DNA from: Sepioteuthis lessoniana
Lineage: Eukaryota > Mollusca > Cephalopoda > Myopsida > Loliginidae
Length of the DNA: 64,000 bases
Reading direction: 5' to 3'
NCBI GenBank assembly: GCA_963585895.1
Contig: OY757921.1
Span: 52,391,669 to 52,455,668 of the forward strand
Shown here: positions 44,797 through 56,539 of the stretch, one piece after another
Layout of the letters: each line of letters starts with the position of its first letter
Position numbering within the stretch: the stretch's first letter is position 1
Program-made: the position numbers and the translations under genes
Notes under the pieces: generated by a model
What the model was told of the DNA's origin: nothing
The model's database searches: none
The model's input: the letters and a program-made list of their open reading frames with translations, nothing else

Positions 44797-44938
44797 ACGT
44801 TCATCAACGTTTGTTATTGTTCGTGTCTCGTATCAAAATTGAGTAAATTTACATATCAATGTAAATTGATATGGTAGAAGATTCACAACCCAATATTTTC
44901 TGACATATTTGTTGTCAGATATTTTTGGGCAGATTTTA
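44625..44938 (-). repeat. Right arm of a large inverted repeat
   Basis: Reverse complement of 42682-42955, with 'cagaactagctttttttctt' pairing to 'aagaaaaaaagctagttttt' and 'aggacgttcatcaacgtttg' pairing to the left arm near 42800. It includes an (AT)n tract at 44730-44794 that is expanded relative to the left arm. Confidence 0.9.
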
Positions 44939-45084
44939 GCGTTCGAAGTGTTACCAGATAAACCAACTTTCTTTAAGTGAAAGAATCGTGCAAAGAACTT
45001 CTTATATAGCTACGAGGTTCGATTACTCTTGTGTTATTTATTTTTTTTATAAACTGAAAAATTGTAATTATGAAAACTAATAGA

Positions 45085-45314
45085 TTCAGTTTACCTTCAT
45101 GGTTTGATCAATATTCGATTTTCTGGGAATCTAAAAAACTGGAATCCAGTCTACCCTCTTATTTTATCCATAGCTCGAGGGAGATTAGTTGGACTCATAG
45201 CTTTCCCAAGGTTATTAACGGTAAAGGAAATGTGAACAGCCTCGTCCAGAAATGCAACTCGGGTCATCACATCCATTTCTTACAACGTTATCCATTACAC
45301 TAGGAGCACCTCCT
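45085..45314 (-). mobile_element. tRNA-derived SINE
   Basis: The minus-strand head GGAGGTGCTCCTAGTGTAAT carries an A-box-like TAGTGTAATGG; a weak B box (near 45255) and a body with 'aataaccttgggaaagctat' follow. It is a diverged sister of 43990-44284. Confidence 0.7.
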
Positions 45315-45777
45315 TTTAGGGACATTTTGCCTTTTACTGCAATTTGCTCAAATATATGTCTATTGCGAGTATTATTCAAATGATCTGAAGTACAATGTTA
45401 TCATCTATATTTTAAAGACAGGTATAAAAAATGAAATTCAAATGTATACCGAAATGTTCATATCAATGTTCCGATCAACAATTTAAAAAAAAAGCAAATT
45501 ACCCAGTTGAAGAAATTCGATTTAACAAGGAAGATGAGAGAATTAATCCCTAATTTCTATGGAAGAAATTACATGGATCTTCCTACTGCTAAAATAAATT
45601 AAAAAATGCTGCCTGACTCTCAAGGACCATCAGTAGATTATTCTATGAGCTTCAGCTCACTTCAAAGCCTTTCATTCGGGTTCAACACACAGATTAAATT
45701 TATTCTTCTCTCTAAAATTGGTAGCGGAAAAAAGCAAAAGTTTAAGTAATCGTATATAGTCTTTGGGATAGAAGACC

Positions 45778-45838
<61 letters not shown>

Positions 45839-46846
45839 TAGAGTCATTCAATAAGCAAGAAGAATTTTTGGAAAAAGCAAAATCCTTTTTTTTTTTCAGA
45901 ATTCTTTTCCATAAATGTAAACTCTGGATTGTTTGGTATTAGTTTATAGCAAAAATTATTTCAATCTCGTAAAAATATTTGTGTTGAAGCTATTTGAAAT
46001 TGTGGCAACTCAGAGTGCTCCAAGCTTAAATCAATCTTTTGCTGCTTGAGAAGTGCAAACCATATAAAATTTACAGAAGGTTGTCTGAATCTTTCGTAGA
46101 AGTATTTTTTAGTCAACAAATCTTTACGAATAAGCTAGAAATGTTTTTTTCTCCATGAACATGGATCAAAAAACAGTCTATCGAGTGGAAACTCACTGAG
46201 TAAATAAAAAGCATCGGTCAGTAAAAAAGGGAATAGGACATAAAGAACCATTGCTTTCCTTGAAATAGGGGCAACTTTAAACGCTGCTTCTTATTGCCAA
46301 CTCCTAAGAAAATTCACCTTATTCATTGAATGACACAAGTATATAGTATTTTATGTAGATATTTGTGAAGTTTAGATTTCTTGAGTGTATGGACACACTA
46401 ATTATACGCTCATGTAAACACGAAGAACCCTTCTAGAACTAATAGTTTAGCATGTTAAATATAACAACCAACAAACTTACTTCATCATATCATTGATTGT
46501 TTCAGATATCATTTCTATTTAACCTTTTTAGTTTCATTTGCCTAGACGATGTGTTTATTAAGATATCTACAATTTTTGAATCACCTTGTGCTTCTCAGAT
46601 TTTCACTACTAAATATAATTGGATATATATCCATATATTTTTTCTTTGAATATTTGGACTTTTTTTGTTTTATCATAGCGTTTCGATCGATATGTCCTTC
46701 AGCCTTCTTCATTTGCTTGGAATAAAGCTCAGAATTTGACACTGAATCAAAAACTGAACCCTCTATTTGAAACATATGGATTGACAGTTCTAATAACCAT
46801 GACCGGATACAAGTGTTAAGTAATTGTAAGTATTCTGTATTAATCA
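45315..46846. other. Anonymous sequence with an (AT)n run
   Basis: The (AT)n run lies at 45780-45838. Nothing else recognised. Confidence 0.5.
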
Positions 46847-46854
46847 TACCGATT

Positions 46855-46941
46855 GTAGGAATTGAACCAGAGGCACTCAGATGATTTCACTCAGAAGTAC
46901 CTTCAACCAAATGCCTTATCCACTGCGCCAAGTATCTTTGA
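46855..46941 (-). mobile_element. tRNA-like repeat head
   Basis: The minus strand has a perfect-looking A box TGGCGCAGTGG at 46920-46930 and a B box GGTTCAATTCC at 46858-46868. The spacing of about 50 bases is long for a tRNA, and the ends do not pair into an acceptor stem, so this is more likely a tRNA-derived SINE than a working tRNA gene. It differs from the other SINE heads here, so it belongs to another family. Confidence 0.55.
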
Positions 46942-46944
46942 CGG

Positions 46945-47924
46945 ACAATTCAGACTGTTTATGACAAACAACTACTTGCACCATAGTATACATCTCGAGA
47001 ACTAAATTTTTGGGACTTATAAACCTAATATCTTTATCATGATTTTTTTTACCATCGCTCATATTCCAATTTTTTATCAAGCGTTTTTTAAAGGGTTAAG
47101 TTTGATATTTTGTGTGAACTTCCGAGTTTGACATGAAACACATGAAGATGGCCGAAGGACGTATCGGGCGAAACATTGTGATTATAACAAAAACGATGAG
47201 GTCAACAATCCGAATATTCTAAGAAATAATAATTATCAACCTTTACCACAGAAATTTAGACAAATAACATCCTTATGTATATCAAAATGAATATTAAAGA
47301 ATCTGATCTCGTTATGTAACTTGTCAATTTATGGAGTATTTTTTTGTTCTCACCGGACATATTCAACACAAAATAATACATGAAAAACAGATTTATCTAC
47401 ATTTAATGATCTTAGAGTAATATTTTCAGATTTATTTTTCTTCATCAATAAAGCTAAAAATATAATAGGACTGATTAATTAGTCTTACTTTACAAAAACA
47501 TTATCAAAACTGAATTGGGAAATTAATTATTACAAACATTAATGCATCCTTATTTCATTAATTATTCAAATTTCATTTTATTTTCTTCTGCTTAATTGAT
47601 ATATTTGCCTTCTTTATCCACAGGTTAAATAATGTCATGTAATTAAAATACTCCCATAAATTTCTTTTTTTGTTGTTACTTTTCGAAAGTGCCTTTCCAT
47701 GTGTGTGTGGGTGTGTGTTTGTGTGTGCAAATTTTTATTTGGAATTTAATGAATTATGTTTCTTTGGGAAAATAATCTACAGAGTAATTTTGTCTCTGCA
47801 ACTTGCAGCGACGAAGTAAGTTGTTTAATTTATTTATTTTAATAGTTTTATTCACAAACAAATCAATTCATCAAATTTTCAGTACATTAGAACATCATTC
47901 TAGAATCTTTCTCTTTCAGGAAGC
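46945..47924. other. Anonymous AT-rich sequence
   Basis: No gene seen. A 'gatggccgaaggacgtatcg' hairpin-like block lies near 47146, followed by 'ggcgaaac'. A short TG run is at 47700-47730. Confidence 0.45.
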
Positions 47925-48180
47925 GTTCATAGCATAACGGTTATAATCTTAAAAATGGACTCAGTGACCTAAATTCAAATTCTAGTTGAAGTTGTTTGTG
48001 GAGAAGTTGGGTAAAAACACTCATTATTCAGCTGTACCTCGTTCTATATCATTTTTCTATACTTCTACATTTTTATCTTTGAATCCTTTGATTGTCAACA
48101 ACCATTGTTAGTGATTTCGATCGCATTGAACGTTTTTATTTCGGGAAACCAGGGCAGGACTATTTAAAAGGAAAACTCTC
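47925..48180 (+). mobile_element. Decayed tRNA-derived SINE
   Basis: 'gttcatagcataacggttat' holds an A-box-like core and 'taaattcaaattctagttg' a B-box-like core about 40 bases on. The body is not clearly alignable to the other copies. Confidence 0.4.
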
Positions 48181-48351
48181 TGTCACACTGAATTAACCGT
48201 ATTAAATAACGTACCAAAATACAAGGATTAGATATAGATTTGAAGCCTATTACTGTCATGAATACAATCATTAGCGCTATATTGTGGCCTTCTTGGTTTT
48301 CTCTGCTTATGATATGTTTGTTTCAATAGTTCTGGTGCAGATATTTCGCTG

Positions 48352-48352
<1 letters not shown>

Positions 48353-48422
<70 letters not shown>
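48353..48422. repeat. (AT)n microsatellite
   Basis: Longest AT run of the window, about 35 units. Confidence 0.95.
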
Positions 48423-48427
<5 letters not shown>

Positions 48428-49033
48428 GTGGCAATTTAACTCTCGTAAATACTACTGCGTATTGCTGGAGTGATAAATCACATAAATATTTATACCAAAG
48501 CACGCTTGAATATTACAAATTCCTTTTTCTTGAGATACTGACTTGCTGAGCAATTCACTGCCGAGCAGTAAAGAAAGTTGTTACACACTTCAAGGAAAAT
48601 TACTGATAGAAGCTTTGTATCAAGTTTTATGTGAAGATGGGTAAAAGTTTAAATGAATGTTTGTCATATGAAAAATGGCTTTTGGTGAGCATGCTATGAA
48701 TGTGCTATGAAGGAATATAACGATTTTGGAGGCACAAAAAGAGATCTATACTATTACGTAAGCAGTTGATAGTTATAAACACAAAGGAAAGTTGCAACTA
48801 TGGACAACATGAAAATCTTGCTATACTCTGATCGATAGCAGAATAATACGTGGAGGGAAACAATAGAGTAAATTCTAACAAAAGTGTTTTCAATACGACT
48901 CTGAAACGAAACAGTAGAGCATGTAATATAAAACAAAGGAATTACTACGTTCGAAAAGAGCATGAATATTTCGTTCGTAATTCAATACCATACTTGTGTT
49001 TCTGCGATAAGGTGTTATAACAAATTATTAGTA

Positions 49034-49067
<34 letters not shown>

Positions 49068-49628
49068 CGACCTGTTCATTTGTAATTGCCGAAAGGCTTG
49101 CATGAATCCATTCGGTGAAAATGTTCCAAAATCTGGCCTGACAAACTGATTCTCCACCATGATAAAGCTCATGTGTAGGATGCGTTAGGAGATGGTGAGA
49201 TCCTGGATACGAATTCTCTTTCAAAAACGGAGCATCCACTTTATTCACTTGATATAGTTTCTGTAATTTTGTCAATTTAGAAAAGTGAAATATCCCTGCA
49301 AAGAAACGAGTTGCAAGTATATTTTCATCCATGGTATTCTAGAAGTGCAAAGCTTCACGGACTATTTGAAAGCGGCAGTCAGAAAGCTATTTTATAATGA
49401 TGCATTCTTCTCACTTCTCTTACGTGTCCAACAAATTTTAAGAGAGCCAACTATTTAGATTTTCCTACCATATAAATATATAGCATAACTCTTACAAAAG
49501 TAGAATTGTTTATTATTTTTTAAGATAGTATGCATTTTTGAATCTTTGTCATATAATGGTTCAATTTTGTTATTATATTTTATTGATTATCAACCTCCAT
49601 GGGCTATTTAACGCCTTAGCCATCTTTA
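48423..49628. other. Anonymous sequence
   Basis: AT runs at 49035-49067. No coding signal that I trust. Confidence 0.45.
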
Positions 49629-49645
49629 TAGACCAGTCATCATCA

Positions 49646-50979
49646 TCATGTCGCGCTGGTAGCACGGATATCCCTGACCCTCTCTCGCCACTCCTCCCTA
49701 TCGTTCATCGCCCTACGTAGGTCTTCAGGACAACATCCCGTATCCTCACATAGCTGCTGAATATATGTTCGTGCTGGTCGTCCTGCTTTTACACGGCCAT
49801 GTGTGGGGGTCCATAAGAGTACATCTCTTATGAGTTCGTCCCTGCTTCTCCAGCAGTGTCCTGCATGTCTGGTTGGTCTAAATTGAATAGTTTTCGTGAT
49901 AGGAAGCAAGTGGCCGTACAGTTGGTGTCTTGTGGGGTGTTGCCGCCAGGACTTGTTCAAGATTGCACGCAGCATTCTTGTGTAATTGCCGTCTAGCTTC
50001 TTCTCGAGCCGTTTTGTTAGCGTCCATGTAGTGCACCCGTATAGCAGTATCGATGTGACTGCTGCCTGGAGAAACTGCGTTTCATTTTATCGGTTAGGTC
50101 TGATTTCCATATAATCGATAGCCTATTGATAGCTTTCCATGCTTTCGTTAACCTGGTTTCGATGTCCTTTTCGGTTGATTCGACGCTGCTTCCTAGGTAA
50201 GTGAATTTGTCTACTAGTTTAAGAGGGGTTCCTTCTAGAGTGGAGATGTCCCCCGTTTGATTATAGCACATATATTCCGTTTTGTGTGCATTAACATAGA
50301 GGCCTATGCCTGCAGCTGCTCGTTCCAAACTATGCAGTAGTGTTTCGGATTGGTCGGGTGTATTTGCCAGTATCGCTGTGTCATCGGCGTAGTCGGCGTC
50401 GGTAATTGTTTTTGCGGGGTACCTTCTGCTTCTTTTCTTCGTCAGCTCGAAGCCATTCTCTCTGATTTTGTCAATCGATGTTCTAAGTACGTAGTTTAGA
50501 CAAATGATAAAGAGGTACGGGGCCAGCGTATCCCCATATATTACTCCTGCTACAATGTCGAAGTATTCTGTGTCTCCATCTGGTGATCGTACTTTTACTT
50601 TGGTGTTTCTATAGAGAATCGTTATTGCTGCTACGTTTTCTTTAGGTATGCCGTACGCTAGTAGGATTTGTTGAATCTTTCCACTGTGAATGGAATCGAA
50701 GGCCTTGGTAAAGTCGACAAATATTAATGTCGCTTGTAGGTTTTTTGCCCGTACTCCTTCAAGGATTCTACGGATGGTTAATATTTGTGAGGTCGTTGAT
50801 CTATTTCTTCGGAAGCCATTTTGGTTTTTCCTAAGTATGTTGTCGATTTTGGGTTCTATGCGGTTTCGTATTAGGGCATTGTCGATTTTGGCTGCTATGG
50901 ATGTAAGTGTTATGCCTCGGTAGTTTTTGGCTAATCCGAGGTCGCCCTTTTTAGGGAAGGGGAGTATGCATCCCTTCAT
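49646..50979 (-). pseudogene. Reverse transcriptase and C-terminus of LINE-A5
   Basis: The frame 50979 down to 50017 reads LPFPKKGDLG, NYRGITLTSI, FRRNRSTTSQIL, VDFTKAFDSI, AGVIYGDTLAPYLF (sister copies have GVLQGDTLAPYLF, so the conserved Gln is now Tyr), ADYADDTAILAN (intact YADD box), GLYVNAHKTEYMCYN and DKMKRSF. A one-base loss near 50068 shifts the frame. It resumes at 49975 with RAILNKSWRQHPTRHQLYGH, HCWRSRDELI and GRPARTYIQQLCEDTG, ending just before the (CAT)n tail. The conserved C-terminus, with its His/Cys (HAGHCW), is specific to this LINE group. Confidence 0.9.
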
Positions 50980-51502
50980 CCATCTGTCTATCGGATTTTG
51001 ATTGTATACTGCGTTGCAGTGTCGGAGCAGTGTGTCGTCGAATTGTCTGGTCTTCCATACTTCTGGGGGAATCTCGTTCAGCCCTGCAGCTTTCCTATTT
51101 TTAATTTTTTGAGAACTGAGTCGAGTTCTTCTTGTGTGAACGGTCCTAGTTTAATGTCTAATTGTTTACAAATTATTCTGGTGATTGTGTTATTTTCGGT
51201 GGGTTTCCAAGTCGGTTTTGGAAGTGCTGTTTCCACAGTTTTATTCTTTCTTGTTGGTTTGCTGCTTTCAGTTTTGCTTTTGCTGTGTTCTTTCTTCTAC
51301 TCACTTCGTTTATTGTTTTTCTGGCTATCCTAGATTGTCTATCTTCCACCGAGTCTCTAATCTTATCTATCTGGTTTTGAATGTATTCCGTCTGTTCCTT
51401 TATATATATGCCTGCTAATTGATATTGTGCCGTTTTTAGTTTTAAGGCATTTGTGTTAGTTTTTGGAGAATGTTTTCACTAGTGCACGTTTTTCTCTCAC
51501 CG

Positions 51503-52480
51503 CTAAAGTCTCCCATGGGACTCTATATTTAGTTTTCTGTTTTGTTGGAATGCATTTCGCAGCAGCCTCGAGATGCGCATTGACGAAATTTTCATATTCG
51601 TCGTTTGGTGTACTTTTTCCGTCTTTTCTTGTAGTGTTTCGAATCTGTTTCTTAATTCTAATACGTATTTATCTCTTATATCTCTGTTGTTCAAAAGGAC
51701 CCCGTCATAGTGTTTGGTGGTCTCTGTTCGTTTGGCGTTTTTTCGTAGGCTTAGCCGTATTTTCGTCGTGACTATTCGGTGATCGGTGGACACACACTCA
51801 AAAGTGGAGTATGCCTCGCAATTCATTGCACTATTTTTCCATTCCTTGTTTATAAGGATGTAGTCTATCTGAGCTTTAGTATTGTTCGCGTACGTGTATG
51901 TCCATAGTTTGCCCTCCCTTTTTTTGGTAGTTTGTATTGAGGCATGCTAATCTATTTTCTATCATGAAATCTGTTAGATGTTGCCCATTCCTATTTGACG
52001 TGTTGTGGAGGCTGTATTTGTTGTTTCCGTTTCCTCGATTTGGGCATTCATGTCTCCGCCAACGACTAACATGTTGTGTTTCGGGATGCTACGCACTAAT
52101 GAGGATAACTCATCGTAGAAGGTGACTAGTTCAGTTTCTTCACTAACATTAGTATGGCTGTAGCATGAGATGATTGTTGCTCTGGGGTTGCCGTTAAAAG
52201 TAGCTGCCATCATTCTAGGTTGTATTTTCTCAATGCTATTTAGCGTTTTCAATGCTCTAGGTCCTATAAGCAATCCTACCCCTCCTACTGCGGCGTTGAC
52301 AGAGGTTTTCCATGCGGATACAGTGACAAGCGACCATCCATTGCCAGTTTTGTGATATTTGATATCTTCGGTGTGCGTGCATCTGTGTTCTTGTATGCAT
52401 ATTATGTCAATCTTATGTTCTACGGCCGATGCGATTAGCTCTGGTAGTTGTCCTATTTCATTTTAGGTTCTTACGTTAAA
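51503..52480 (-). pseudogene. AP endonuclease of LINE-A5
   Basis: On the minus strand from about 52480: TFNVRT, then a stop, HKIDIICIQEHR (catalytic Glu), NGWSLVTVSAWK, GGVGLLIGPRALKTLNS, SCYSHTNVS, LVVGGDMNAQ (catalytic Asp/Asn), then a frameshift, and NCEAYSTFE with STDHRIVTTK (Ser/Asp/His retained). All main catalytic motifs are present. The element would nick DNA with this domain. Confidence 0.8.
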
Positions 52481-52725
52481 TGTCGCTTTTTGTAGTGTTT
52501 GTTTGCATTTTAGTAGTTTTGGTCGTTTGAGCTCTGTAGCTTTTTCTTCTAAACATGGCAAAACGTTTTTGAATCTTTTCTAAAATGTAAAAGCTAAAAA
52601 TTGTTAGAGGCCTAACAGTAGTTTAGAAGAAAAAGTAAAAGCCTAAAGCTGCCTAAGCTACCACAGCACCCACCCACCCCAAAAAAAAGAGAAAGGAAAA
52701 AAAAAAGAAAAATGGTAGACCAGTA

Positions 52726-52885
52726 GTAATGCTATTTAACTCATAACTGAAAGGATAAGTGGGTTCCTAGCTTTTCTAAGAGTATTAGTCCGAAAGTGAA
52801 CGTAATAGTACGATTGGAGTTCGAATTCGCCTACTTCGAGGTCACAATCCAGCACGTTAGCTATTACGCCTATTAAGTGAAGTGG
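52726..52885 (-). mobile_element. tRNA-derived SINE
   Basis: Holds a B-box-like GAATTCGAACTCC on the minus strand (near 52815) and an 'agagtattagtccgaaagtg' block like the 'aagggtattagtgctatgtg' block of 43990-44284. The A box is weak. It lies next to the 5' end of LINE-A5 and includes its target duplication at the edge. Confidence 0.55.
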
Positions 52886-53204
52886 CAAAAAATTACATTC
52901 ATATATGAAATATTGTGTAGCACTTACCTTCGACAGAATGGGATTTTTAAATGTTGGTTGTTAATACCAAGTGATGCTGTGTGTTATGGGGGATTGCATT
53001 ATGGAAATCACAAACCCCATCATAAAATACTTTAAGCATAAAAGTCTCCAAATAGACATAGAAAATTGGAGTTGAAAGAACAAATTGTAAATGTAAAACA
53101 GTAAATTGAAAAATTGAAGCTTTACACACTAGATTAGTGAGCTTCAGATTGCACAGACACATTCACACACGCACAAACAAGCACGCATACGCGCGCGCAC
53201 ACAC

Positions 53205-53236
53205 ACACACAGATATATATATATATATATATATAT
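53205..53236. repeat. (CA)n(TA)n microsatellite
   Basis: CA units followed by TA units. Confidence 0.9.
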
Positions 53237-53274
53237 AAGGAGTGAGCGAGAGAGAACGAGAAGTGGTCGTAAGA

Positions 53275-53465
53275 AATCGAATCGGAGAGTCAAAATCAAA
53301 TCTTAGATGTGGATGTTTGGATTTCACATAGCCCGAATAAATTTGGGAAAAAGTAATCTCCTTCCAGCCATAGGTAAATAGCAGGTCACTTTAATTGAAC
53401 TCAAACCTGTTAAACTCCGCTGAAAAAACTTAACTTGTATCGCATCCTCCTCGTGCGAAGGTGTA
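53275..53465 (+). mobile_element. tRNA-derived SINE body, 5' head missing or decayed
   Basis: Shows, in plus orientation, the same order as the minus-strand SINE at 43990-44284: 'ggatttcacatagcccgaat', 'ttgggaaaaagtaatctcc', 'ataggtaaatagcagg', 'aacctgttaaactccgctga' and 'tatcgcatcctcctcgtgcg'. The tRNA-like head is not clear. Confidence 0.65.
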
Positions 53466-53468
53466 GGT

Positions 53469-53469
<1 letters not shown>

Positions 53470-53502
<33 letters not shown>

Positions 53503-53523
53503 GCAGATAGATAGATAGACAGA
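53470..53523. repeat. (AC)n then (GATA)n microsatellites
   Basis: An AC run at about 53471-53500 and a GATA run at about 53506-53520. Confidence 0.9.
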
Positions 53524-53601
53524 TTTCAATAAATATCCAGAACACGAAAAATCACACGCCTGTCAGTTCATCTTTAGCTGTACGTACCTTTTCAGCTTCT
53601 T

Positions 53602-53604
<3 letters not shown>

Positions 53605-53654
<50 letters not shown>
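53605..53654. repeat. (AT)n microsatellite
   Basis: Uninterrupted AT run. Confidence 0.95.
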
Positions 53655-53655
<1 letters not shown>

Positions 53656-55052
53656 CATTGAGTATATAATAAAAGAGAATCAAAATACCAAATTACTTCA
53701 GGGGTCCAATCAGGCCGCTATTATTCTCAGAGTGTTCGAATTGAACAAGTCAGGCGTACCATCAACGCCTCAGTTAGATTTTTCCCAGAGTATCTCCTCA
53801 CATCACCATCTCTCTCTCTCTCTGTCTCTCTGTCTCTCACACACACACCACCACCTCCCTCACTATCTTTTTGAAGGCACAAAGAAAAGTCTCCTCTCTC
53901 TGGGTAGCTGAAACGGTCAAGGTGACTAGACACTAGCACTAAGGAATGCAAGAGAATCCAATAAATTGGGTTTATCTCCTTTTCTTGCCTTTTATAACGA
54001 ACTGTGTTCTTCTTGCAGGTAAGTGTTCATTCCGAAACTAATGTAGAAGTGATTTGCATGATGTAAGGAAACAATCCATAGCCGTGGCCATCCAGTAAGG
54101 ACAGGGTTTCAGGCGAAATTGACTGACAGAAGCGATCTCCGTAAATAACGGATATTAACTTTCCCGGACAATGCAAATTCCTCCATGCTTGTTAGCGTTG
54201 AACACTTGTCCAATGTTATTTTGTTTGTTGACATGGTTCATACTTCCTTCCTTTTGCAAGTGCTACCCACCGATTTTTGCTCTTCATACACTTTCCTGCA
54301 TTTTCTTTACATTTTATTTCTTAATATTTAGTTTTCGCTAGTCATATCTGGTGGCTCTGACTGAAGATCAAGTGACAGCAAGCACTGTTAATACAACAAC
54401 ACCTTCGGAACTATCATACAGTATTTTGATTTTGCTGCCGTTTTCGAATTTACAATAATTCTAAAAGATTTTCAAAACTATAAAGCACCGTTAAAAATTC
54501 ATCAAGTTTATCTTAGCACATTAATACTATTAAAGTATATTTACTGAAAAGGAGCATCTAGAATCACAAAACATTACTAGATTTATGCCTTGTTATACTG
54601 ATTGCAAATACTTGGATTCTACTGCATAATTTTCCTGTTTTAAAGTTTAAATGTCAAGTTGTTAGAGGCTGAATACGCTTCTTTAGATAACAATAGTAGT
54701 TAAGATAAAAGTAGATCATGTTGTTTTCCCACTTTATAACAGCTTTTTTTTATCACAGCTTTTTTATTGTAGCTTGTTTAAAATATCCCACGGATGGCAA
54801 ACATCCAGTTTGGAATAAAATGAGATGTGTTTTTCATTGATCGACAAATTCTTCTGACGACAAAAATCTCTCCATTCTGACTTCATGTCTTTTCTCGTCC
54901 CTTTTTTCAGGGTTTTCATCGAATAAGAGGAGACCCAACGGACTCACAGATTAATAGATAATTAACCAAAGTCTATTTAAGAAATGAAGTTGGAACATTT
55001 TGGAGTTGTATTTACAAACATAGACACTTAAACACGAATACAAACGTGCATG

Positions 55053-55094
<42 letters not shown>

Positions 55095-55375
55095 CCAGTG
55101 TTGGTTGCCACTAAATCATTTTGTGGGTTTGTGGCGAACCAAGCGCAATATAACATGGAGAGTGCTCACTATCTAGGATAGAGCTATTATATAATAATAA
55201 TAAATGAATATATATTATTAGATTTATATATTTAATGCCATGGAATTTAGTCTGCGACCTCTGGGTTTCATGGAGTTTTTACAAAAAAACAACCATCAGG
55301 CAGTTAACAAAATGAAATGAATTGAAAATCGAAAAATACAGTCAAAAACCGTTGGGATTTTGTAGAAAACTGTGA

Positions 55376-55428
<53 letters not shown>

Positions 55429-55847
55429 TGGGTTTTATTTGCGTATTTTTGTGTTTGTATGTGTGAGTGGTATATAGTACATGTGTATATGAAGGTACAT
55501 GTGCAGAGCGTTGTTTATGAGCGTTACAAAAATAGAAAAATATTGAAAAGCTAAATAAATGACTGACTTTTGATATTTTAGTTTTTGGTGACTCAATAAA
55601 GATTAAGCGACAGCAAATTTGGTCAATATTCTTGCACTCTTAAAGCAGTGAATAATTCAAAGTATGCTGATTGCTTTTATAGCTTCAAATAGTCCTTCAA
55701 TTTATGTCTTATATTTCTAGCAATTTTTTAGACTAGCTCTGCTCATATGATGAGGATAATTTTCACCTTTATATTCTTTTTTATTTATCTAAAAAGATTC
55801 AGAAATTCTCTAGCTTATAATTGGCTTTGGGTTTCCCATTGTATCTT
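53655..55847. other. Anonymous sequence with microsatellites
   Basis: CT/CA-rich tract at 53808-53855, (CA)n(TA)n at 55055-55093 and (GT)n at 55377-55427. A short stretch near 54350-54380 ('ggtggctctgactgaagatc', 'aagtgacagcaagc') resembles the LINE-B 3' end. No gene seen. Confidence 0.5.
55377..55427. repeat. (GT)n microsatellite
   Basis: Uninterrupted GT run. Confidence 0.95.
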
Positions 55848-56095
55848 ACCGGGAAACCCCGTGGCATTGTTGCTAATATGCAAGACTGGGGCATCGTAGA
55901 AAGCGAGTTCAGATTCCAGTCATGTTACTTCATTCAACTCGGGAAAAATAAAGACAGTTTAATTCCGTCAACTATGGGTTAAAAAGTGCCACTAATGTGT
56001 TCTTTTTTCACATGAATGGTTTAGTATCAACTTACGAAGATGGATATGACATTGAACTAAGAAACCAAACCAAACGGTAATCCACTAAAACAAGG
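55848..56095 (+). mobile_element. tRNA-derived SINE
   Basis: The head 'ggcattgttgctaatatgca' is a decayed A-box region; 'gcgagttcagattccagtca' is the B-box region (GAGTTCAGATTCC). 'aactcgggaaaaataaagac' and 'ccgtcaactatgggttaaaa' match the body of the SINE near 3155-3290 and 38780-38830 in order. The tail is 'ggatatgacattg' then 'aaaccaaaccaaac'. Confidence 0.65.
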
Positions 56096-56539
56096 ACACT
56101 TAGATATATTGTTATCCTCGTCTAAATCAAATGTATTGATCTGAAATGGGTGATTCATCAGATCTCCAAAGGACCATTGCCTTTCTTTTTGCAGTTTTTG
56201 TAAAGTTTACTCTGAATAGTAGCCCAATTTTTCTTTTATTTCGATATTATTAATGTATTACAGTAATGTCTACATGGTTTGGAATATACCAATTGTACCC
56301 ACTGAAGTGTAATGAAATCCTCCCAAAGAGTATCTTTACAATGATACTAAACTAGATCTGCAAGGCTCCCATGACTAGATCAAATTCCTCTCCTTATATA
56401 ATATTTGGGTTATATAAAAATACCTGGAACCATATTCTTGGGGGTAAATTATTTGTATTAAGATAGGAATATTTGATAACATATAACTGTGTGCAAACAA
56501 ATGGTTATCATAATAAATTGAGATTTACTATTATTATTA
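56096..56539. other. Anonymous sequence, possible SINE-like fragment
   Basis: 56290-56510 ends in 'aactgtgtgcaaacaaatgg', a tail also seen at 16253. ATT/AGT trinucleotide runs near 56527-56575 lead into the 3' end of the next LINE-B copy. Confidence 0.4.

Larger units (their letters stand above)
49638..52715 (-). mobile_element. LINE-A copy A5, full length
   Basis: A 3,078-bp minus-strand element between TAGACCAGT duplications at 49629-49637 and 52716-52724. Its (CAT)n tail is at the low end; the 5' end near 52715 begins ACCATTTTTC on the element strand. It holds a 5' leader of about 230 bp, an AP endonuclease, a linker, an RT and a conserved C-terminus. The length and single coding region fit an RTE-type LINE. 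Frames are broken by a few small indels (near 50068, 51108, 51450, 51615). This is the only copy in the window with both ends and a duplication visible. Confidence 0.9.

Noticed and set aside
46855-46941. A working tRNA gene on the minus strand
   Set aside because: A and B boxes are good, but the spacing is too long and no acceptor stem forms; a tRNA-derived repeat is more likely.
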